A stretch of 64,000 nt of DNA, from NCBI RefSeq assembly GCF_022869165.1, contig NZ_CP094929.1, positions 1,240,001 through 1,304,000 on the forward strand, in the 5' to 3' direction. Of this stretch, positions 16,133 through 26,071 are shown piece after piece (positions within the stretch are counted from its first letter, which is position 1; the number at the start of each line of letters is the position of its first letter). The stretch is from Sphaerochaeta associata (GTDB taxonomy: Bacteria > Spirochaetota > Spirochaetia > Sphaerochaetales > Sphaerochaetaceae). The translations under genes were made by a program, and so were the position numbers. Below the pieces are notes generated by a model that had not been told where the DNA came from, ran no database searches, and saw only the letters and a program-made list of their open reading frames with translations.

Positions 16133-17969
16133 GCCAACGGTCTTCCAGATTTTCAAGTTCGCTTCGAAGTGCATGATATTTCTCTGTCCGCTCAGCGAGC
16201 GTTCCCTCTTTGGTAGGTTTTGCATCAGCAAAGCTTGCTTCCAGTTCTCCAAGACGTTGCTGCATCGATTCCATGGTGGATTCCAACTCTTCAAATTCCT
16301 TCTGCTGCCTGAAGCTCAAGCCCTTTTTCTCGTTGCGCTTGTTTTGTACAGGCGGAGGCTGGACAGGTTGGACTGCCTTCGCAGGTTTCTCATTCTCGCG
16401 TTCACGCCACTGACTGTATCGCATGGTTTCATAGGTGACCGACCCGTCATCGGCGAGGATGAAGAGCTCATCACAGGTGAGGTCGAGAAATGCCCGGTCA
16501 TGGCTGACAATGAGAGTACAGCCGGCAAAGTCCTGGATGTACTGTTCGAGGTTCTCCATGGTAGGAAGGTCGAGGTCGTTGGTGGGCTCGTCGAGCAAGA
16601 GAAAGTTTGGATTGGCCAGCAACCTGGAAACCAGATACAACCTACGCTTCTCGCCTCCGGAGAGGCTGGCAATGCTTTGTCGGTGCATGGAGGCAGGAAA
16701 CCCGAAGAGCTCAAGGAACTTGGCGGCGCTTACCACCTGGTTGGGGCCCAATGTCACTCGTTCGGCGATGTCCTCGACATATTCGAGGATGATCTTGTCG
16801 CTTGTCAAAGCCCTGCCGCCCTGGTCATAGTAGGCAAACACGGTGTTCACTCCGACATCCAGACTGCCTTCATCGGGCTCCAGATAACCGCAAAGCAGGT
16901 CAAGCAAGGTTGATTTGCCGCTTCCATTCGGCCCAACCACCCCTATTCGGGCTCCTTTGATGAAGGAAAATGAGAAGTCCTGGATTACCACCTGATCGCC
17001 ATATCGTTTGCTCAGGTGCTTTGCCTCAAGGATTTTCTTGCCCATGCGTCGGTTTTGGGAGCTGAACCTTTGCATCGCTTCGTCGCCTGTTGCACTCTGA
17101 CTGGCCAGCAACGCTTCGATGCGGTCCTTCCTTCCACTATCCTTGCCTGTACGTGCCTTAGGTCCACGCTTGAGCCACTCAAGTTCACGTCTGAGGACGG
17201 TTTTGATCCGGTCCTGTTCTTTTTGCAGACGTTCAAGTCGTTCCTCCCTTCGCTCCAGGTAGGAAGAAAAAGAACCTGGATGGAGAAAAATTGAAGCGTT
17301 GTCCATCTCCAGGATGGCCGAGCACACCGAGTCAAGGAAGTAGCGGTCATGAGTGACCAAAATGATGGTTGCACTGCTGTTTTTCAAGTACTGTTCCAAC
17401 CACTCGATGGTCTGGATATCCAAGTGGTTGGTCGGTTCATCGAGCAGGAGCATGGTAGGTTTTGCACACAGAACCCGTGCAATGGCAACCTTTTTCTGCA
17501 TCCCCCCAGAAAGGGTATCCATACGTTGGTCCTGAATATCGTAGAGACCCAGTTCTCCCAGCAGCGAGGCATAATCATTCTCAAGGTTCCAAGCACCCAA
17601 GAGCTCCATCTGCTCGGTGAGATGGGCCAACACCGCCTCATTGTGCTCGCTTTCCAACGCCTGACGGTAAGCACGATAGGTCTCAATGCGCACCCCTTGT
17701 CCGTCATACAGGTAGCTTGCTACGGTAGCACCCTCTTCGAACTGAACTCTCTGGTCGAGCATGACCAAATCGGTACCGTTTTTCATGGCAATGGTTCCGC
17801 TGTCGCAGACGATTTGGCCGGCGATAAGCTTGAGAAAGGTGGATTTCCCTTGGCCGTTGCGTCCGATGAGAGCAACATGGTCGCCTTCTTCCAAACCGAA
17901 GCTGACTCCTTCAAAGAGTGGTTCATCCTTCAGTGTTTTGGATACAGATTCCAGAGAGAGTACATTCAT
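16110..17969 (-). CDS. ABC-F family ATPase (Uup/EttA-like)
   Basis: A 619-residue cytosolic protein with two ABC domains and no membrane segment, of the ABC-F class that acts on ribosomes or DNA branches. Domain 1 has Walker A G-R-N-G-Q-G-K-S-T, signature L-S-G-G-M-Q-K-K and L-L-L-D-E-P-T-N-H-L-D. A charged linker follows (E-R-R-E-E-R-L-E-R-L-Q-K-E-Q). Domain 2 has G-P-N-G-S-G-K-S-T, L-S-G-G-E-K-R-R and L-L-L-D-E-P-T-N-D-L-D. The C-terminal 80 residues form a coiled coil as in Uup. The subtype is not certain; the C-terminal coil favours Uup. No strong ribosome site precedes the ATG. Confidence 0.92.
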   Translation of the reverse strand: MNVLSLESVSKTLKDEPLFEGVSFGLEEGDHVALIGRNGQGKSTFLKLIAGQIVCDSGTIAMKNGTDLVMLDQRVQFEEGATVASYLYDGQGVRIETYRAYRQALESEHNEAVLAHLTEQMELLGAWNLENDYASLLGELGLYDIQDQRMDTLSGGMQKKVAIARVLCAKPTMLLLDEPTNHLDIQTIEWLEQYLKNSSATIILVTHDRYFLDSVCSAILEMDNASIFLHPGSFSSYLERREERLERLQKEQDRIKTVLRRELEWLKRGPKARTGKDSGRKDRIEALLASQSATGDEAMQRFSSQNRRMGKKILEAKHLSKRYGDQVVIQDFSFSFIKGARIGVVGPNGSGKSTLLDLLCGYLEPDEGSLDVGVNTVFAYYDQGGRALTSDKIILEYVEDIAERVTLGPNQVVSAAKFLELFGFPASMHRQSIASLSGGEKRRLYLVSRLLANPNFLLLDEPTNDLDLPTMENLEQYIQDFAGCTLIVSHDRAFLDLTCDELFILADDGSVTYETMRYSQWRERENEKPAKAVQPVQPPPVQNKRNEKKGLSFRQQKEFEELESTMESMQQRLGELEASFADAKPTKEGTLAERTEKYHALRSELENLEDRWLELAQKS

Positions 17970-18010
17970 ACTTCGAGCGTAGCGAAAAGCAGGGCGCTAG
18001 GCAAGCTGTA

Positions 18011-18922
18011 TCATGCAGCCAAAAAGAGAACAGCAACCCCGGCTATCGAGAGGAACGTGCCTGCAAGACTCGAGGCAGTGAGACGTTTATGCAGTATGAA
18101 ACGGTCGAAAGGGAACAGGAGAATCGGGGTGATCTGGGTGATGGTGGTGACAATGCCGACCGGTGCGAGCGTGAAAGCACGCATCTGGCTGGACATGCCC
18201 AGCACTGGGCCGGCGAATGCGGCGAGGATGAGAAGAATGAGGTAGCGGCGGTTGCGAAAGACCTTGAAGTGCTGGACTGCATTACGCTTGTAGAGGAAGT
18301 TGAAGACAAGGAAACAGGATAAGCCCCCGATATTGCGCAGAAGGTTGGTGGAAACCGGGCCTGTTTCGTCGAGGGCGAACTTGGCCAGCAGGAAGGAGAG
18401 TGACTGTAAAGCCGATGCAAGGATTGCATATACAAATCCCTTGAGGTTGGTGTCCCGCTCATTTTTCTCTACGTTTCGGCGCGAATCGAGCAGCACCATC
18501 ACAGCAACACCTGCGATGGTGGTGAATATGCCAAGTATTTGGATGAGGTTCAGCCGTTCATCGAAGAGAAGGTAGCCGAAGAAGGCTGTCACAACCGGAG
18601 AGAGTGTCATGATGACCATCGACTCCCTGCTTCCCAGCAGGATGTAGGCCTTGAATAAAAGCATGTCGGTGACGAAATAGCCGAACGCCCCGCTTGCAAG
18701 CAGGAAGACATAGGTCCGGGCGGAAAGGGAGGTTGGGAACCAAAAACCTTCCACCGCGTAGGTGAGGGCAAGGATCATGGGAAGGGCGATCCACATTCTG
18801 ATGTGGGCCACAGCATCCGAGCCTACCTTTGCACCGATATGGCGGTAGATGATCGAGTTTTGTGCCCAACAAGCTGCGGTCAAGAGGGCGAGCAGCTGCC
18901 CGACGATTAGGTTGTGTTCCAT
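18011..18922 (-). CDS. EamA/DMT-family transporter
   Basis: About 303 residues with ten predicted membrane segments in two repeated EamA halves. This is the drug/metabolite transporter superfamily, usually exporters of amino acids or metabolites. The second half shows the typical P-V-G-I-V-T-T-I-T-Q-I-T-P-I-L-L-F-P-F-D and ends with A-G-V-A-V-L-F-L-A-A. I chose the ATG at 18922 (M-E-H-N-L-I-V-G-Q); a longer form would start with TTG at 18961. No clear Shine-Dalgarno is seen for either. The substrate is unknown. It lies upstream of the ABC-F gene with a 41-base gap and could be co-transcribed. Confidence 0.85.
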   Translation of the reverse strand: MEHNLIVGQLLALLTAACWAQNSIIYRHIGAKVGSDAVAHIRMWIALPMILALTYAVEGFWFPTSLSARTYVFLLASGAFGYFVTDMLLFKAYILLGSRESMVIMTLSPVVTAFFGYLLFDERLNLIQILGIFTTIAGVAVMVLLDSRRNVEKNERDTNLKGFVYAILASALQSLSFLLAKFALDETGPVSTNLLRNIGGLSCFLVFNFLYKRNAVQHFKVFRNRRYLILLILAAFAGPVLGMSSQMRAFTLAPVGIVTTITQITPILLFPFDRFILHKRLTASSLAGTFLSIAGVAVLFLAA

Positions 18923-18966
18923 GATGGGCCAAACACTATCACAAAGGCTTTGGTTAGGCAATGAAA

Positions 18967-18990
18967 GGCATGCCCCTTGCGAGGCATGCC
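18967..18990 (-). terminator. Possible terminator of the RND operon
   Basis: GGCATGCC occurs at 18967-18974 and 18983-18990 and can fold into an 8-bp stem with an 8-base loop. On the minus strand it is followed by a weak TTTC. Each arm is itself palindromic, which makes the assignment less sure. Confidence 0.4.
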
Positions 18991-19021
18991 GAAGTACGTT
19001 TGGAGAGAACGTCTTGAAGAA

Positions 19022-22000
19022 CTATCTTCCCTCCTTGTCAAACACTGCAAGTTGGTTTGCAAGGCTGTTGGGATCGAAGAATCGTTTCTCCCTGCGTTTA
19101 TTCAAGAGTGAATACAAACTCGGGGAGAGAAAGAGGGTGAGAAAGCCTGCAGTGACCAGGCCCCCGATGAAGGTGAGGGCGATGGGTTGCATCATCTCAG
19201 CACCTTCGCCGGGAAAGAAAGCAAGTGGAACAAGACCGAGAATGGTAGTCATTGTGGTCATCAGGATGGGTCTGAGCCGGGTGCGTGCCGCAGTAAGACA
19301 TGCTTGTTTGACCGGCATCTTCTGCCTGACCAGTTGGTTGATGGAGTCGACCAGGACAATGCCGTTATTGACTACAACCCCGATCAGGGCGACGATACCG
19401 ACCACCGAGAAGAGGGTGAACGCCTGGGAAGTGATGATATGGATGAAGATGACACCGATGAGAAGAAGCGGTATGGTGGCAAAGATGATGAAAGGATCTA
19501 CCAACGATTCGAACTGGGCGGCCATTACCGCGAAGACGAGAACCAAGGCGAGCAGGAAAATGATCACCAGCGTTGGACCGTAATTGGCAAGCTGCTGCAT
19601 GTCGCCGCCTTGGCTGACAGTCACACCTTCGCTTACCAACAGATGTTGATCGAGGGCCGTCTGGATTCTCTGCTGCACCACATCGGCCGTATAGCCCTCT
19701 GCAAGGCTGGCAGTTACATGGTTCACCCGCTCCTTGTTCTCACGGGTGATTGAGGCTGGGGCGGTAGAGGTTGAAAATGTGGCTATGCTGTCCAGATGTA
19801 CGGTGCCGCTTTTGCTGCTGACCAACAGGTTCCCGAGGTCGCTGATGGAACTATATTTTGTACCATCCATGGAGACTACCACATTATAAGACTGGTCGAC
19901 GTTCATCGTCGTGATGGTGGTGGCGGTCGAGCCGGCAAGGGCGGAGGAGAGCGTTGAAACAACCTCGCTTACCGAGATACCCAACTCCTCGGCCAATTGG
20001 TGATTTATTGCAATCGTCACCTTCGGCGATCCATTTGCCAAGTCGGTAGCGACATTGGTCGCCTCGGGAACGAAGGAGGCGATGACGGAGGCTATCTCAT
20101 TGACGGTCCGGGCGAGTGTTTCGGCATCACTGCCGCTCACGCTGATGTTGATGGGACTACTGTTCATTGGTCCTCTACCACCACCGAAAGTCCATACAGC
20201 AGCAGGATTTGTTGCAAGCAGAGGAGTGATGATTTTCTTGACTTCACTTGCAGTATAGTGTTGTTCGGTAATGTCGGGAAGACTGATTTCAATCGACCCT
20301 GTATTGGTGGACCCCACCTGTACCATGATTTGTGAATATGCATCTGCGGGCAGCTCTTCCATTACCAGTTTCTGGATCCTGAACAGCTCATTGCGGCTTG
20401 CCTCCTTGGTGGTTCCGCTTGGCAGGGTGAGCGAGAGCGTGACGCTGTCGTCTGCATTCATCTGGGGCGTGAGGTTCATCCCGATGCCCTCGAAAAATGA
20501 GAGACTGAAGATAAGCAAGAGTATCAACAGCATGATCAGCAGGAATCGATGGCGCAAAAAATAGGAGAGAAAGTGTGCGTAAGCCTGTTCCAGCTTGGTT
20601 TCCATAAAGGCGTACCAAGTATCGAGCGTACGGAGAACCCTCCATTTCAACGGTTTTTGCACCCGGGTATCCAGACGCAGGATGCTGCCGCTGAGAGCAG
20701 GAACCAAGGTAAGCGCCACAATCAGCGAGGAAAATAAAGCGATGCAAACGGTGAGGATGAGGTCTTGGAACATGATGCCGATCATTTCCAGCTCGTTCTT
20801 GTAGATGAGGAGGGGAAGAAATACACAAATCGTTGTCAGGGTGGATGCAATGATCGCCGTACTCATATTGTGGCTTCCCAGTATCGCTGAGGCGGCGCTG
20901 CTATGCTTTTGTTGACGATACGTATAGGTGTTTTCCAAAATGATGATCGAAGCATCGACTATCATGCCGATACCGAGTATCAAGCCGCTCATGCTCATGC
21001 TGTTGATGGTGATGCCCAGCAGCGACATGATCATCAGCGTGAAAAAGATGGAGATCGGCATGGACAGGGAGATGACAAGAGTTGCTTTCAGATTTCTGAG
21101 AAACAAGAAAATCACCACAGCAGCCAAGATCACCCCTTGGATGGCGCTCTTGTATACTTCTGACAGGGTGGAGGAAATCATGGAAGTCGAGTCTTGCTGC
21201 ACCACCAGGCGGATGCCTTCAGGCAGTTGGTTTTGGATTTGTATAAGGTTCTTCGTCACCTGACCGGCTACGGTGGCCGCGTTGCTGTCCGAAGCATTGG
21301 AAAGGCTGAGTGTTACTACAGCCGATCCATCCAGATATTGCTCATCGAAGCCGGTTTCCAAAGATTCGGCCACTGTCCCGATATCCTCTAGGCGAATCGG
21401 CACCCCGTCGATGGTTGCCACTACCGTCTGCCGTATGGATTGAAGATCGGTGTATCGTTCATCCAAGGAGATGGAGTATTCGATGAGGTTCTGGGTGATG
21501 GTCCCCACTTTTCCTTGGACATTTCGTGAGGCGAGTGCATTCTTGACATCGGAGAGCGTCAAGTTGAAGGCTTCGAGCCGGATCGGGTCGATGGAGACTT
21601 CAATCCGGGTATCGCCTGCTCCTCTGACTTCGACCTGACTTACTCCCTCAAGTCGCAACAAGAGAGGGGATATGGTGTCTTCAGCGATTTGTTTCAGTGC
21701 TTGCTCATCCATGGATCCGGTGAGCATCAGGCGCATGAAGGTGGAGGATGAGGACATGTCGAATCGCATCACCGATGGGGTTTCGGCCCAGTCGGGCAGC
21801 TGCCTGGTCATCCTGCCGAGCAGCGTTTCCAAGCTGTTGGCAGCCTCATCCAGGTCGGTGCCATACGCGAATTCGAGCATCACCATCGCCCTGCCGTCGG
21901 ACGATTGGCTTGTGATGCTTTCAAGTCCCTCAAGCGATCCCACCGTATTCTCGATGATTTTTGTAACTTGCTGTTCGACCTCTTCGGGTCCTGCATCACC

Positions 22001-22153
22001 TGTTTCGACCATCACCGAAAGCACGGGCATTTCAACCGAAGGGTAGAGTGCAATATCAAGGTCCTTGAGGAAGAGGAGCGAGACAAGAAGCAGCAGGAGG
22101 TAGGTCATGCTGATCAGAACCGGTCTGCGTACGGAAAATTCACTGAGTTTCAT
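19022..22153 (-). CDS. RND-family efflux pump, inner-membrane permease (AcrB-like)
   Basis: A 1043-residue proton-driven exporter with the 12-segment RND plan: short N-terminal tail (M-K-L-S-E-F-S-V-R-R-P-V), a first membrane helix, and two large periplasmic loops around residues 35-330 and 550-860. The relay segment in TM4 reads G-M-I-V-D-A-S-I-I-I-L-E-N. It keeps the first aspartate but has alanine where AcrB has a second one, which is common in multidrug or lipid RND pumps outside enterobacteria. Its ATG overlaps the adaptor stop by four bases (ATGA). It works with the adaptor and the TolC-like protein encoded just upstream. Substrates cannot be told from sequence. Confidence 0.92.
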   Translation of the reverse strand: MKLSEFSVRRPVLISMTYLLLLLVSLLFLKDLDIALYPSVEMPVLSVMVETGDAGPEEVEQQVTKIIENTVGSLEGLESITSQSSDGRAMVMLEFAYGTDLDEAANSLETLLGRMTRQLPDWAETPSVMRFDMSSSSTFMRLMLTGSMDEQALKQIAEDTISPLLLRLEGVSQVEVRGAGDTRIEVSIDPIRLEAFNLTLSDVKNALASRNVQGKVGTITQNLIEYSISLDERYTDLQSIRQTVVATIDGVPIRLEDIGTVAESLETGFDEQYLDGSAVVTLSLSNASDSNAATVAGQVTKNLIQIQNQLPEGIRLVVQQDSTSMISSTLSEVYKSAIQGVILAAVVIFLFLRNLKATLVISLSMPISIFFTLMIMSLLGITINSMSMSGLILGIGMIVDASIIILENTYTYRQQKHSSAASAILGSHNMSTAIIASTLTTICVFLPLLIYKNELEMIGIMFQDLILTVCIALFSSLIVALTLVPALSGSILRLDTRVQKPLKWRVLRTLDTWYAFMETKLEQAYAHFLSYFLRHRFLLIMLLILLLIFSLSFFEGIGMNLTPQMNADDSVTLSLTLPSGTTKEASRNELFRIQKLVMEELPADAYSQIMVQVGSTNTGSIEISLPDITEQHYTASEVKKIITPLLATNPAAVWTFGGGRGPMNSSPINISVSGSDAETLARTVNEIASVIASFVPEATNVATDLANGSPKVTIAINHQLAEELGISVSEVVSTLSSALAGSTATTITTMNVDQSYNVVVSMDGTKYSSISDLGNLLVSSKSGTVHLDSIATFSTSTAPASITRENKERVNHVTASLAEGYTADVVQQRIQTALDQHLLVSEGVTVSQGGDMQQLANYGPTLVIIFLLALVLVFAVMAAQFESLVDPFIIFATIPLLLIGVIFIHIITSQAFTLFSVVGIVALIGVVVNNGIVLVDSINQLVRQKMPVKQACLTAARTRLRPILMTTMTTILGLVPLAFFPGEGAEMMQPIALTFIGGLVTAGFLTLFLSPSLYSLLNKRREKRFFDPNSLANQLAVFDKEGR

Positions 22154-23088
22154 ATCTCCTCCTTGATGACGGCAATCCTGCTGCCTTCAACCACGGAGCC
22201 TGCGGTGATGAGTTGTTCACCTCCTGAAAGGCCACTGGTTATCACACTGAGGTTGTCGTCCGAAACGGAGATGGTGACGGCAACCCGCTTTGCTGTTCCT
22301 CCTTCGGCAATATAGACAACCGGCTCTCCGAGGTATGTGGTTATTGCATCACTGGGAATCACGATAACATCCTCAAGCTTTTCGGTTATGAGAGTCACCG
22401 AGACAAACATGCCTTCCTTGAACCGGTCATCCTGGACAGAAGGGGACAGGATGACCTTGACGGTCCGATTGGATGCCTGTACCTTGGACCCTATGTGTGT
22501 GACTACGGCTCTCTGAATTTCGTTAGGCCATGCTGCGGTAGTGAAGGAGGCCTCAAGCCCCGTATGCAACGTTGCCAGATACCGTTCGGACAAGGCTGTC
22601 TCTATCACCAACTCCCCGGTTTTCCCGACGGTGGCCAGCACCGTCCCGTTGGTGGCTTGCTGTCCGACATAGGCGGATACTTGATAGACTGTCCCATCCA
22701 TCACACTGGTGACGGTGGTGCTTTTATAGGTGCTTCCAGCTGTGGATGGATCGATTACTGCAATTGGATCACCTTTGGAAACAGTCTGCCCTTCGGTTAC
22801 AAACACTTCGGTTACTTTACCCGAAAGGGTGCTGGTGATCGACACAGCTTCGCGTTCGCTGGTCAACTCGCCTCCGAGGGTGGTGGTTCGTGAGAATGTA
22901 GTACGGTTCACTTCCTGCACCGCTACATTCACAACCGACGATTCATTCGAACGGGCCTGCATGCCCGGTTGGTTCATTCCGGATTCCGATGAACCACCGG
23001 TGAACCGAGCGATGATGACGACACTGAGTACGAGGCAGATGAGAAGCAGGATGATGGTTGTGATACGATCCAGCATGGATGATTTCAT
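22150..23088 (-). CDS. RND efflux periplasmic adaptor (membrane fusion protein)
   Basis: A 312-residue HlyD/AcrA-type adaptor that bridges the inner-membrane pump and the outer-membrane channel. Residues about 8-28 form a membrane anchor or signal (I-T-T-I-I-L-L-L-I-C-L-V-L-S). A lipoyl-like half follows, with V-T-E-V-F-V-T-E-G-Q-T-V-S-K-G-D-P. Then come a barrel domain and a C-terminal domain with V-V-Y-I-A-E-G-G-T-A-K-R-V. The alpha-hairpin is nearly absent, so this is a short adaptor. It is the middle gene of the operon, 12 bases after the TolC-like gene and overlapping the permease start by four. Confidence 0.88.
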   Translation of the reverse strand: MKSSMLDRITTIILLLICLVLSVVIIARFTGGSSESGMNQPGMQARSNESSVVNVAVQEVNRTTFSRTTTLGGELTSEREAVSITSTLSGKVTEVFVTEGQTVSKGDPIAVIDPSTAGSTYKSTTVTSVMDGTVYQVSAYVGQQATNGTVLATVGKTGELVIETALSERYLATLHTGLEASFTTAAWPNEIQRAVVTHIGSKVQASNRTVKVILSPSVQDDRFKEGMFVSVTLITEKLEDVIVIPSDAITTYLGEPVVYIAEGGTAKRVAVTISVSDDNLSVITSGLSGGEQLITAGSVVEGSRIAVIKEEI

Positions 23089-23100
23089 AGTTGATTTCCT

Positions 23101-24366
23101 TTATGCATTGATGATGGTTTTGACGTCGGTTTCCAAAAGATATGCGAGCTCGTAGAGCGATACGGTATAGGTGACTTGTTGCTGCAGGATGGAAAGCCGG
23201 GCGTTCTGCATGTGTTGTTCGCTCTCCATGAGCTCCAGGTAGGTGATTTCACCGGCCTCGTAGGCGGCTTGGGAATAGGCGAAAGTGACTTCCGATGCCT
23301 CTCGGTACTCAAAGAGATACTGCAGCTGCGCCTCAAGCTGCATTAGGTTCTGGTAGAGGGTTTTTACCTCTGATTTTGCAGCATGTATACCCTGTTGCAG
23401 TTCGTTTTCTGCAAGGGCGATATCCTGCTGGAGATTTTCCAAAGTAACTTGAGAACTGGAATTCGGCAGATAGGGGTCAAGGGAGAGTGATACGGAAATG
23501 CCGATCTGGGTGGTGTCCCGGATGTAAGAATTACCGGCGGTCGACAAGGAGCTTGCAAGCGAAGTCGATGCACTGAATGCCAAGATGGGAGAGGCGGTGG
23601 TTGCGTGGGTCTGCTTAAGGGAGATTTCTGCTTGTTCAATCTTGTATGCGAGTAGTTGTATGGAGGACGTTGCGAGTACGAGGTTCTGTAAATCGGCGAG
23701 CGGCTTGAGTGATTGGATGTCCAGCAACTCGTCGGCGGTTTCCTCAAACTCATAGCCTACCAGGGTCTGTAGAGTCTGCTTGGCACTCTCATAGTCGTTT
23801 TTCCGGCTCTCCAAGGTAAGGGATGCTTGTGAGAATGCAAGCTTGGCCTGACTTACTGCAAGGCTGCTGGCCCTTCCTCCTTCGTATTTTGCTTGCATCG
23901 CCTCAAGCGAAGCCTGTGCCTGTTTCCACGCCGCTTTTTGTTGTTCATAGGATAGTTGTGCTGCAGCTACATTCCAGTATGCCCGCATTACCTGCATCCC
24001 TAGGCTCTGGAGGCTGGAACTGTAGGTCGTTTGAGCGGTTTTTGCGAGCGATGCATTGGAAGCTTTTGCATATCGGTCTGTACTGGAGAGCGAGAAGGAG
24101 AGGGATGCTGCAGGCGAGATCTGGGCGCTTGAGTTCTGCTCAAGCAGGCTTGTTGAAGCCGTCGCTCCCGCCGATATGCTGATGGATGGCAGATGGGCAT
24201 TGATGGAGGCTTGGTTCAACTGCTTCTCCAAGGTCAGCTTTGCATTATGGGCGGTCAGGCTGGAGGCTGTTGCACTTTGCAGTGCTTGCTCAAGGGTGAG
24301 TTGCCGGGCGGTGAGCGGGGTGCAGACCAGCAGGAATACAAGTAGGATGATTCGTAATCTTGGCAT
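23101..24366 (-). CDS. TolC-family outer-membrane efflux channel
   Basis: A 421-residue protein with a signal peptide (M-P-R-L-R-I-I then a hydrophobic run ending L-T-A-R-Q) and two long heptad-like helical repeats of the OEP family, e.g. L-T-L-E-Q-A-L-Q-S-A at the start and Y-E-A-G-E-I-T-Y-L-E-L-M-E-S-E-Q near the end. The latter is the classic G-x-x-x-x-L-E-L-x-x-x-x repeat. It forms the outer-membrane exit duct for the pump encoded downstream. GGAGA precedes the ATG. The gene is divergent from the FAD oxidoreductase at 24482, with 115 bases between; I found no convincing promoter pair there. Confidence 0.9.
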   Translation of the reverse strand: MPRLRIILLVFLLVCTPLTARQLTLEQALQSATASSLTAHNAKLTLEKQLNQASINAHLPSISISAGATASTSLLEQNSSAQISPAASLSFSLSSTDRYAKASNASLAKTAQTTYSSSLQSLGMQVMRAYWNVAAAQLSYEQQKAAWKQAQASLEAMQAKYEGGRASSLAVSQAKLAFSQASLTLESRKNDYESAKQTLQTLVGYEFEETADELLDIQSLKPLADLQNLVLATSSIQLLAYKIEQAEISLKQTHATTASPILAFSASTSLASSLSTAGNSYIRDTTQIGISVSLSLDPYLPNSSSQVTLENLQQDIALAENELQQGIHAAKSEVKTLYQNLMQLEAQLQYLFEYREASEVTFAYSQAAYEAGEITYLELMESEQHMQNARLSILQQQVTYTVSLYELAYLLETDVKTIINA

Positions 24367-24481
24367 AAAGGGGTCTCCTCATTGATTTGTATGTCGACAC
24401 GGTACGTCCTCCCTATGAATGGTTGGCCAAGAGTATATGCAGAGTTGCAGGAGGAATATGAAGTTTTAAAGGAGAGCTTCA

Positions 24482-26071
24482 TTGACCCTGCTTGAGGTAC
24501 GCCGATACAATACAGGCATGCACATTGATATCAACCTCAGGCTGTCTCCCAAGGAGGCCGCCGATATTTCCTCTCTTAAGCAAGCAGCTGCAAAGAAAGC
24601 AGGTATTCCGGTACGCGACATCGCAAGTGTCCGCATCATTCGACGCAGCATAGACGCTCGTCGGCGTCCCGTAGTGGTCGACTTGATCGTCAGGCTCTCC
24701 TCGACAGAGGATGATGCGCCCTTTGAAGCGGTTTCGTACTGCAACGTCGGTGAGAGCAAAAGCGTAATTGTAGTCGGTGCGGGTCCTGCCGGTCTCTTTG
24801 CCTCGCTCAGACTGTTGGAACTGGGACTCAAACCCATCCTCCTCGAACGGGGAACCGATGTACACCAGCGCAAGAAGGATCTTGCCTCCCTGGTGCGTAC
24901 CGGTGTGGTGAATGAGGAGAGCAACTACAGTTATGGTGAAGGCGGAGCCGGTGCCTTCAGCGACGGCAAGCTCTATACGCGTGCCACCAAGCGAGGAGAT
25001 GTTTCCAAAATCTTAAGCCAGCTCTGTCAGCACGGAGCCGATTTGGATATTCTTTACGACGCCCATCCCCATATCGGCAGCAACAAGCTGCCCCAGGTGA
25101 TCGAGGCGATACGGACTACCATTCTTTCCCATGGGGGAGAGGTTCACTTCCAAAGCAAGGTGGTCGCGTTGTTGAGGAAGGGGTCGGTGGTAGAAGGGGT
25201 GCAAACCTCTGACGGTGCAACCTATTTCGGTCCCGTTGTTCTTGCCACCGGTCACAGCGCCCGAGACATGTATCGGTATTTGCATGCTGAGGGAATCAGC
25301 ATAGAGAGCAAAGCCATGGCCATGGGTGTACGCCTTGAGCATAAGCAGCACCTCATCGACCAGATGCAATATAAACAGGAAGAGGGCAGGGGGTTATACC
25401 TTCCTGCAGCTGAATACTCGTTCGTCCATCAGGTGGAGGGCCGTGGTGTTTACTCCTTCTGTATGTGTCCCGGCGGCTTCGTCATTCCTGCAGCGACGCA
25501 GGCCGGCCAGCAGGTGGTCAACGGAATGAGCGCATCGGACCGCAAGGGTGAGTTTGCCAACAGCGGCATGGTGGTCGAGCTTCATCCCGAGGATCTCCCC
25601 ACCGACAAGTTCAGCGGTCCCCTGGGTATGCTTGAGTTCCAAGAAGCCCTTGAAAGACGAAGCTTTTCGTATGCGCAGCAGAGCATCAAGGCCCCGGCGC
25701 AGCGCATGGTGGATTTTGTCAAGCATGTACGTTCGAAGGATTTGTGCGAATCATCCTATATCCCCGGGTTGGTGAATGCAGATCTGCACGCCCTCTTTCC
25801 TGCCTTTATATCCAAGCGGCTTGCCCTTGCATTTGAGGCATTCGGCAGGAAGGCTTCTCGATTCTTGACCAATGATGCCCTGTTACTGGCATCTGAGACG
25901 AGAACCAGCAGCCCTGTGAGGATTCCTCGTGATTCTGAAAGCAGGATGCACCCTGATCATGCAGGTCTTTTTCCCTGTGGCGAAGGGGCCGGGTATGCCG
26001 GAGGAATTGTCAGTGCAGCAATGGATGGTGTTGCCTGTGCAGAGAGTGTGAAGGAGTATCTTGGATGCTGA
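24482..26071 (+). CDS. FAD-dependent oxidoreductase (COG2509-like)
   Basis: A 529-residue predicted NAD(P)/FAD dehydrogenase. After an N-terminal alpha/beta region of about 95 residues comes the FAD Rossmann motif V-V-G-A-G-P-A-G-L-F-A-S-L and E-R-G-T-D-V-H-Q-R. Further on are Y-G-E-G-G-A-G-A-F-S-D-G-K-L, the run V-L-A-T-G-H-S-A-R-D and the C-terminal flavin motif G-E-G-A-G-Y-A-G-G-I. This arrangement is typical of the uncharacterised COG2509 family; the substrate is unknown. I prefer a TTG start at 24482 because AAAGGAGAG stands seven bases upstream; the next ATG (24518) has only a poor site. Its end overlaps the glycosylase gene by 7 bases. Confidence 0.85.
   Translation: MTLLEVRRYNTGMHIDINLRLSPKEAADISSLKQAAAKKAGIPVRDIASVRIIRRSIDARRRPVVVDLIVRLSSTEDDAPFEAVSYCNVGESKSVIVVGAGPAGLFASLRLLELGLKPILLERGTDVHQRKKDLASLVRTGVVNEESNYSYGEGGAGAFSDGKLYTRATKRGDVSKILSQLCQHGADLDILYDAHPHIGSNKLPQVIEAIRTTILSHGGEVHFQSKVVALLRKGSVVEGVQTSDGATYFGPVVLATGHSARDMYRYLHAEGISIESKAMAMGVRLEHKQHLIDQMQYKQEEGRGLYLPAAEYSFVHQVEGRGVYSFCMCPGGFVIPAATQAGQQVVNGMSASDRKGEFANSGMVVELHPEDLPTDKFSGPLGMLEFQEALERRSFSYAQQSIKAPAQRMVDFVKHVRSKDLCESSYIPGLVNADLHALFPAFISKRLALAFEAFGRKASRFLTNDALLLASETRTSSPVRIPRDSESRMHPDHAGLFPCGEGAGYAGGIVSAAMDGVACAESVKEYLGC

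Noticed and set aside
17349-18245. Plus-strand open frame of about 298 codons
   Set aside because: It is antisense to the ABC-F and EamA genes, both strongly supported.
24458-24469. Three-codon open frame (M-K-F) with AGGAGG upstream, before the FAD oxidoreductase
   Set aside because: The spacing of three bases between AGGAGG and the ATG is too short for an efficient site, and I see no attenuator structure.
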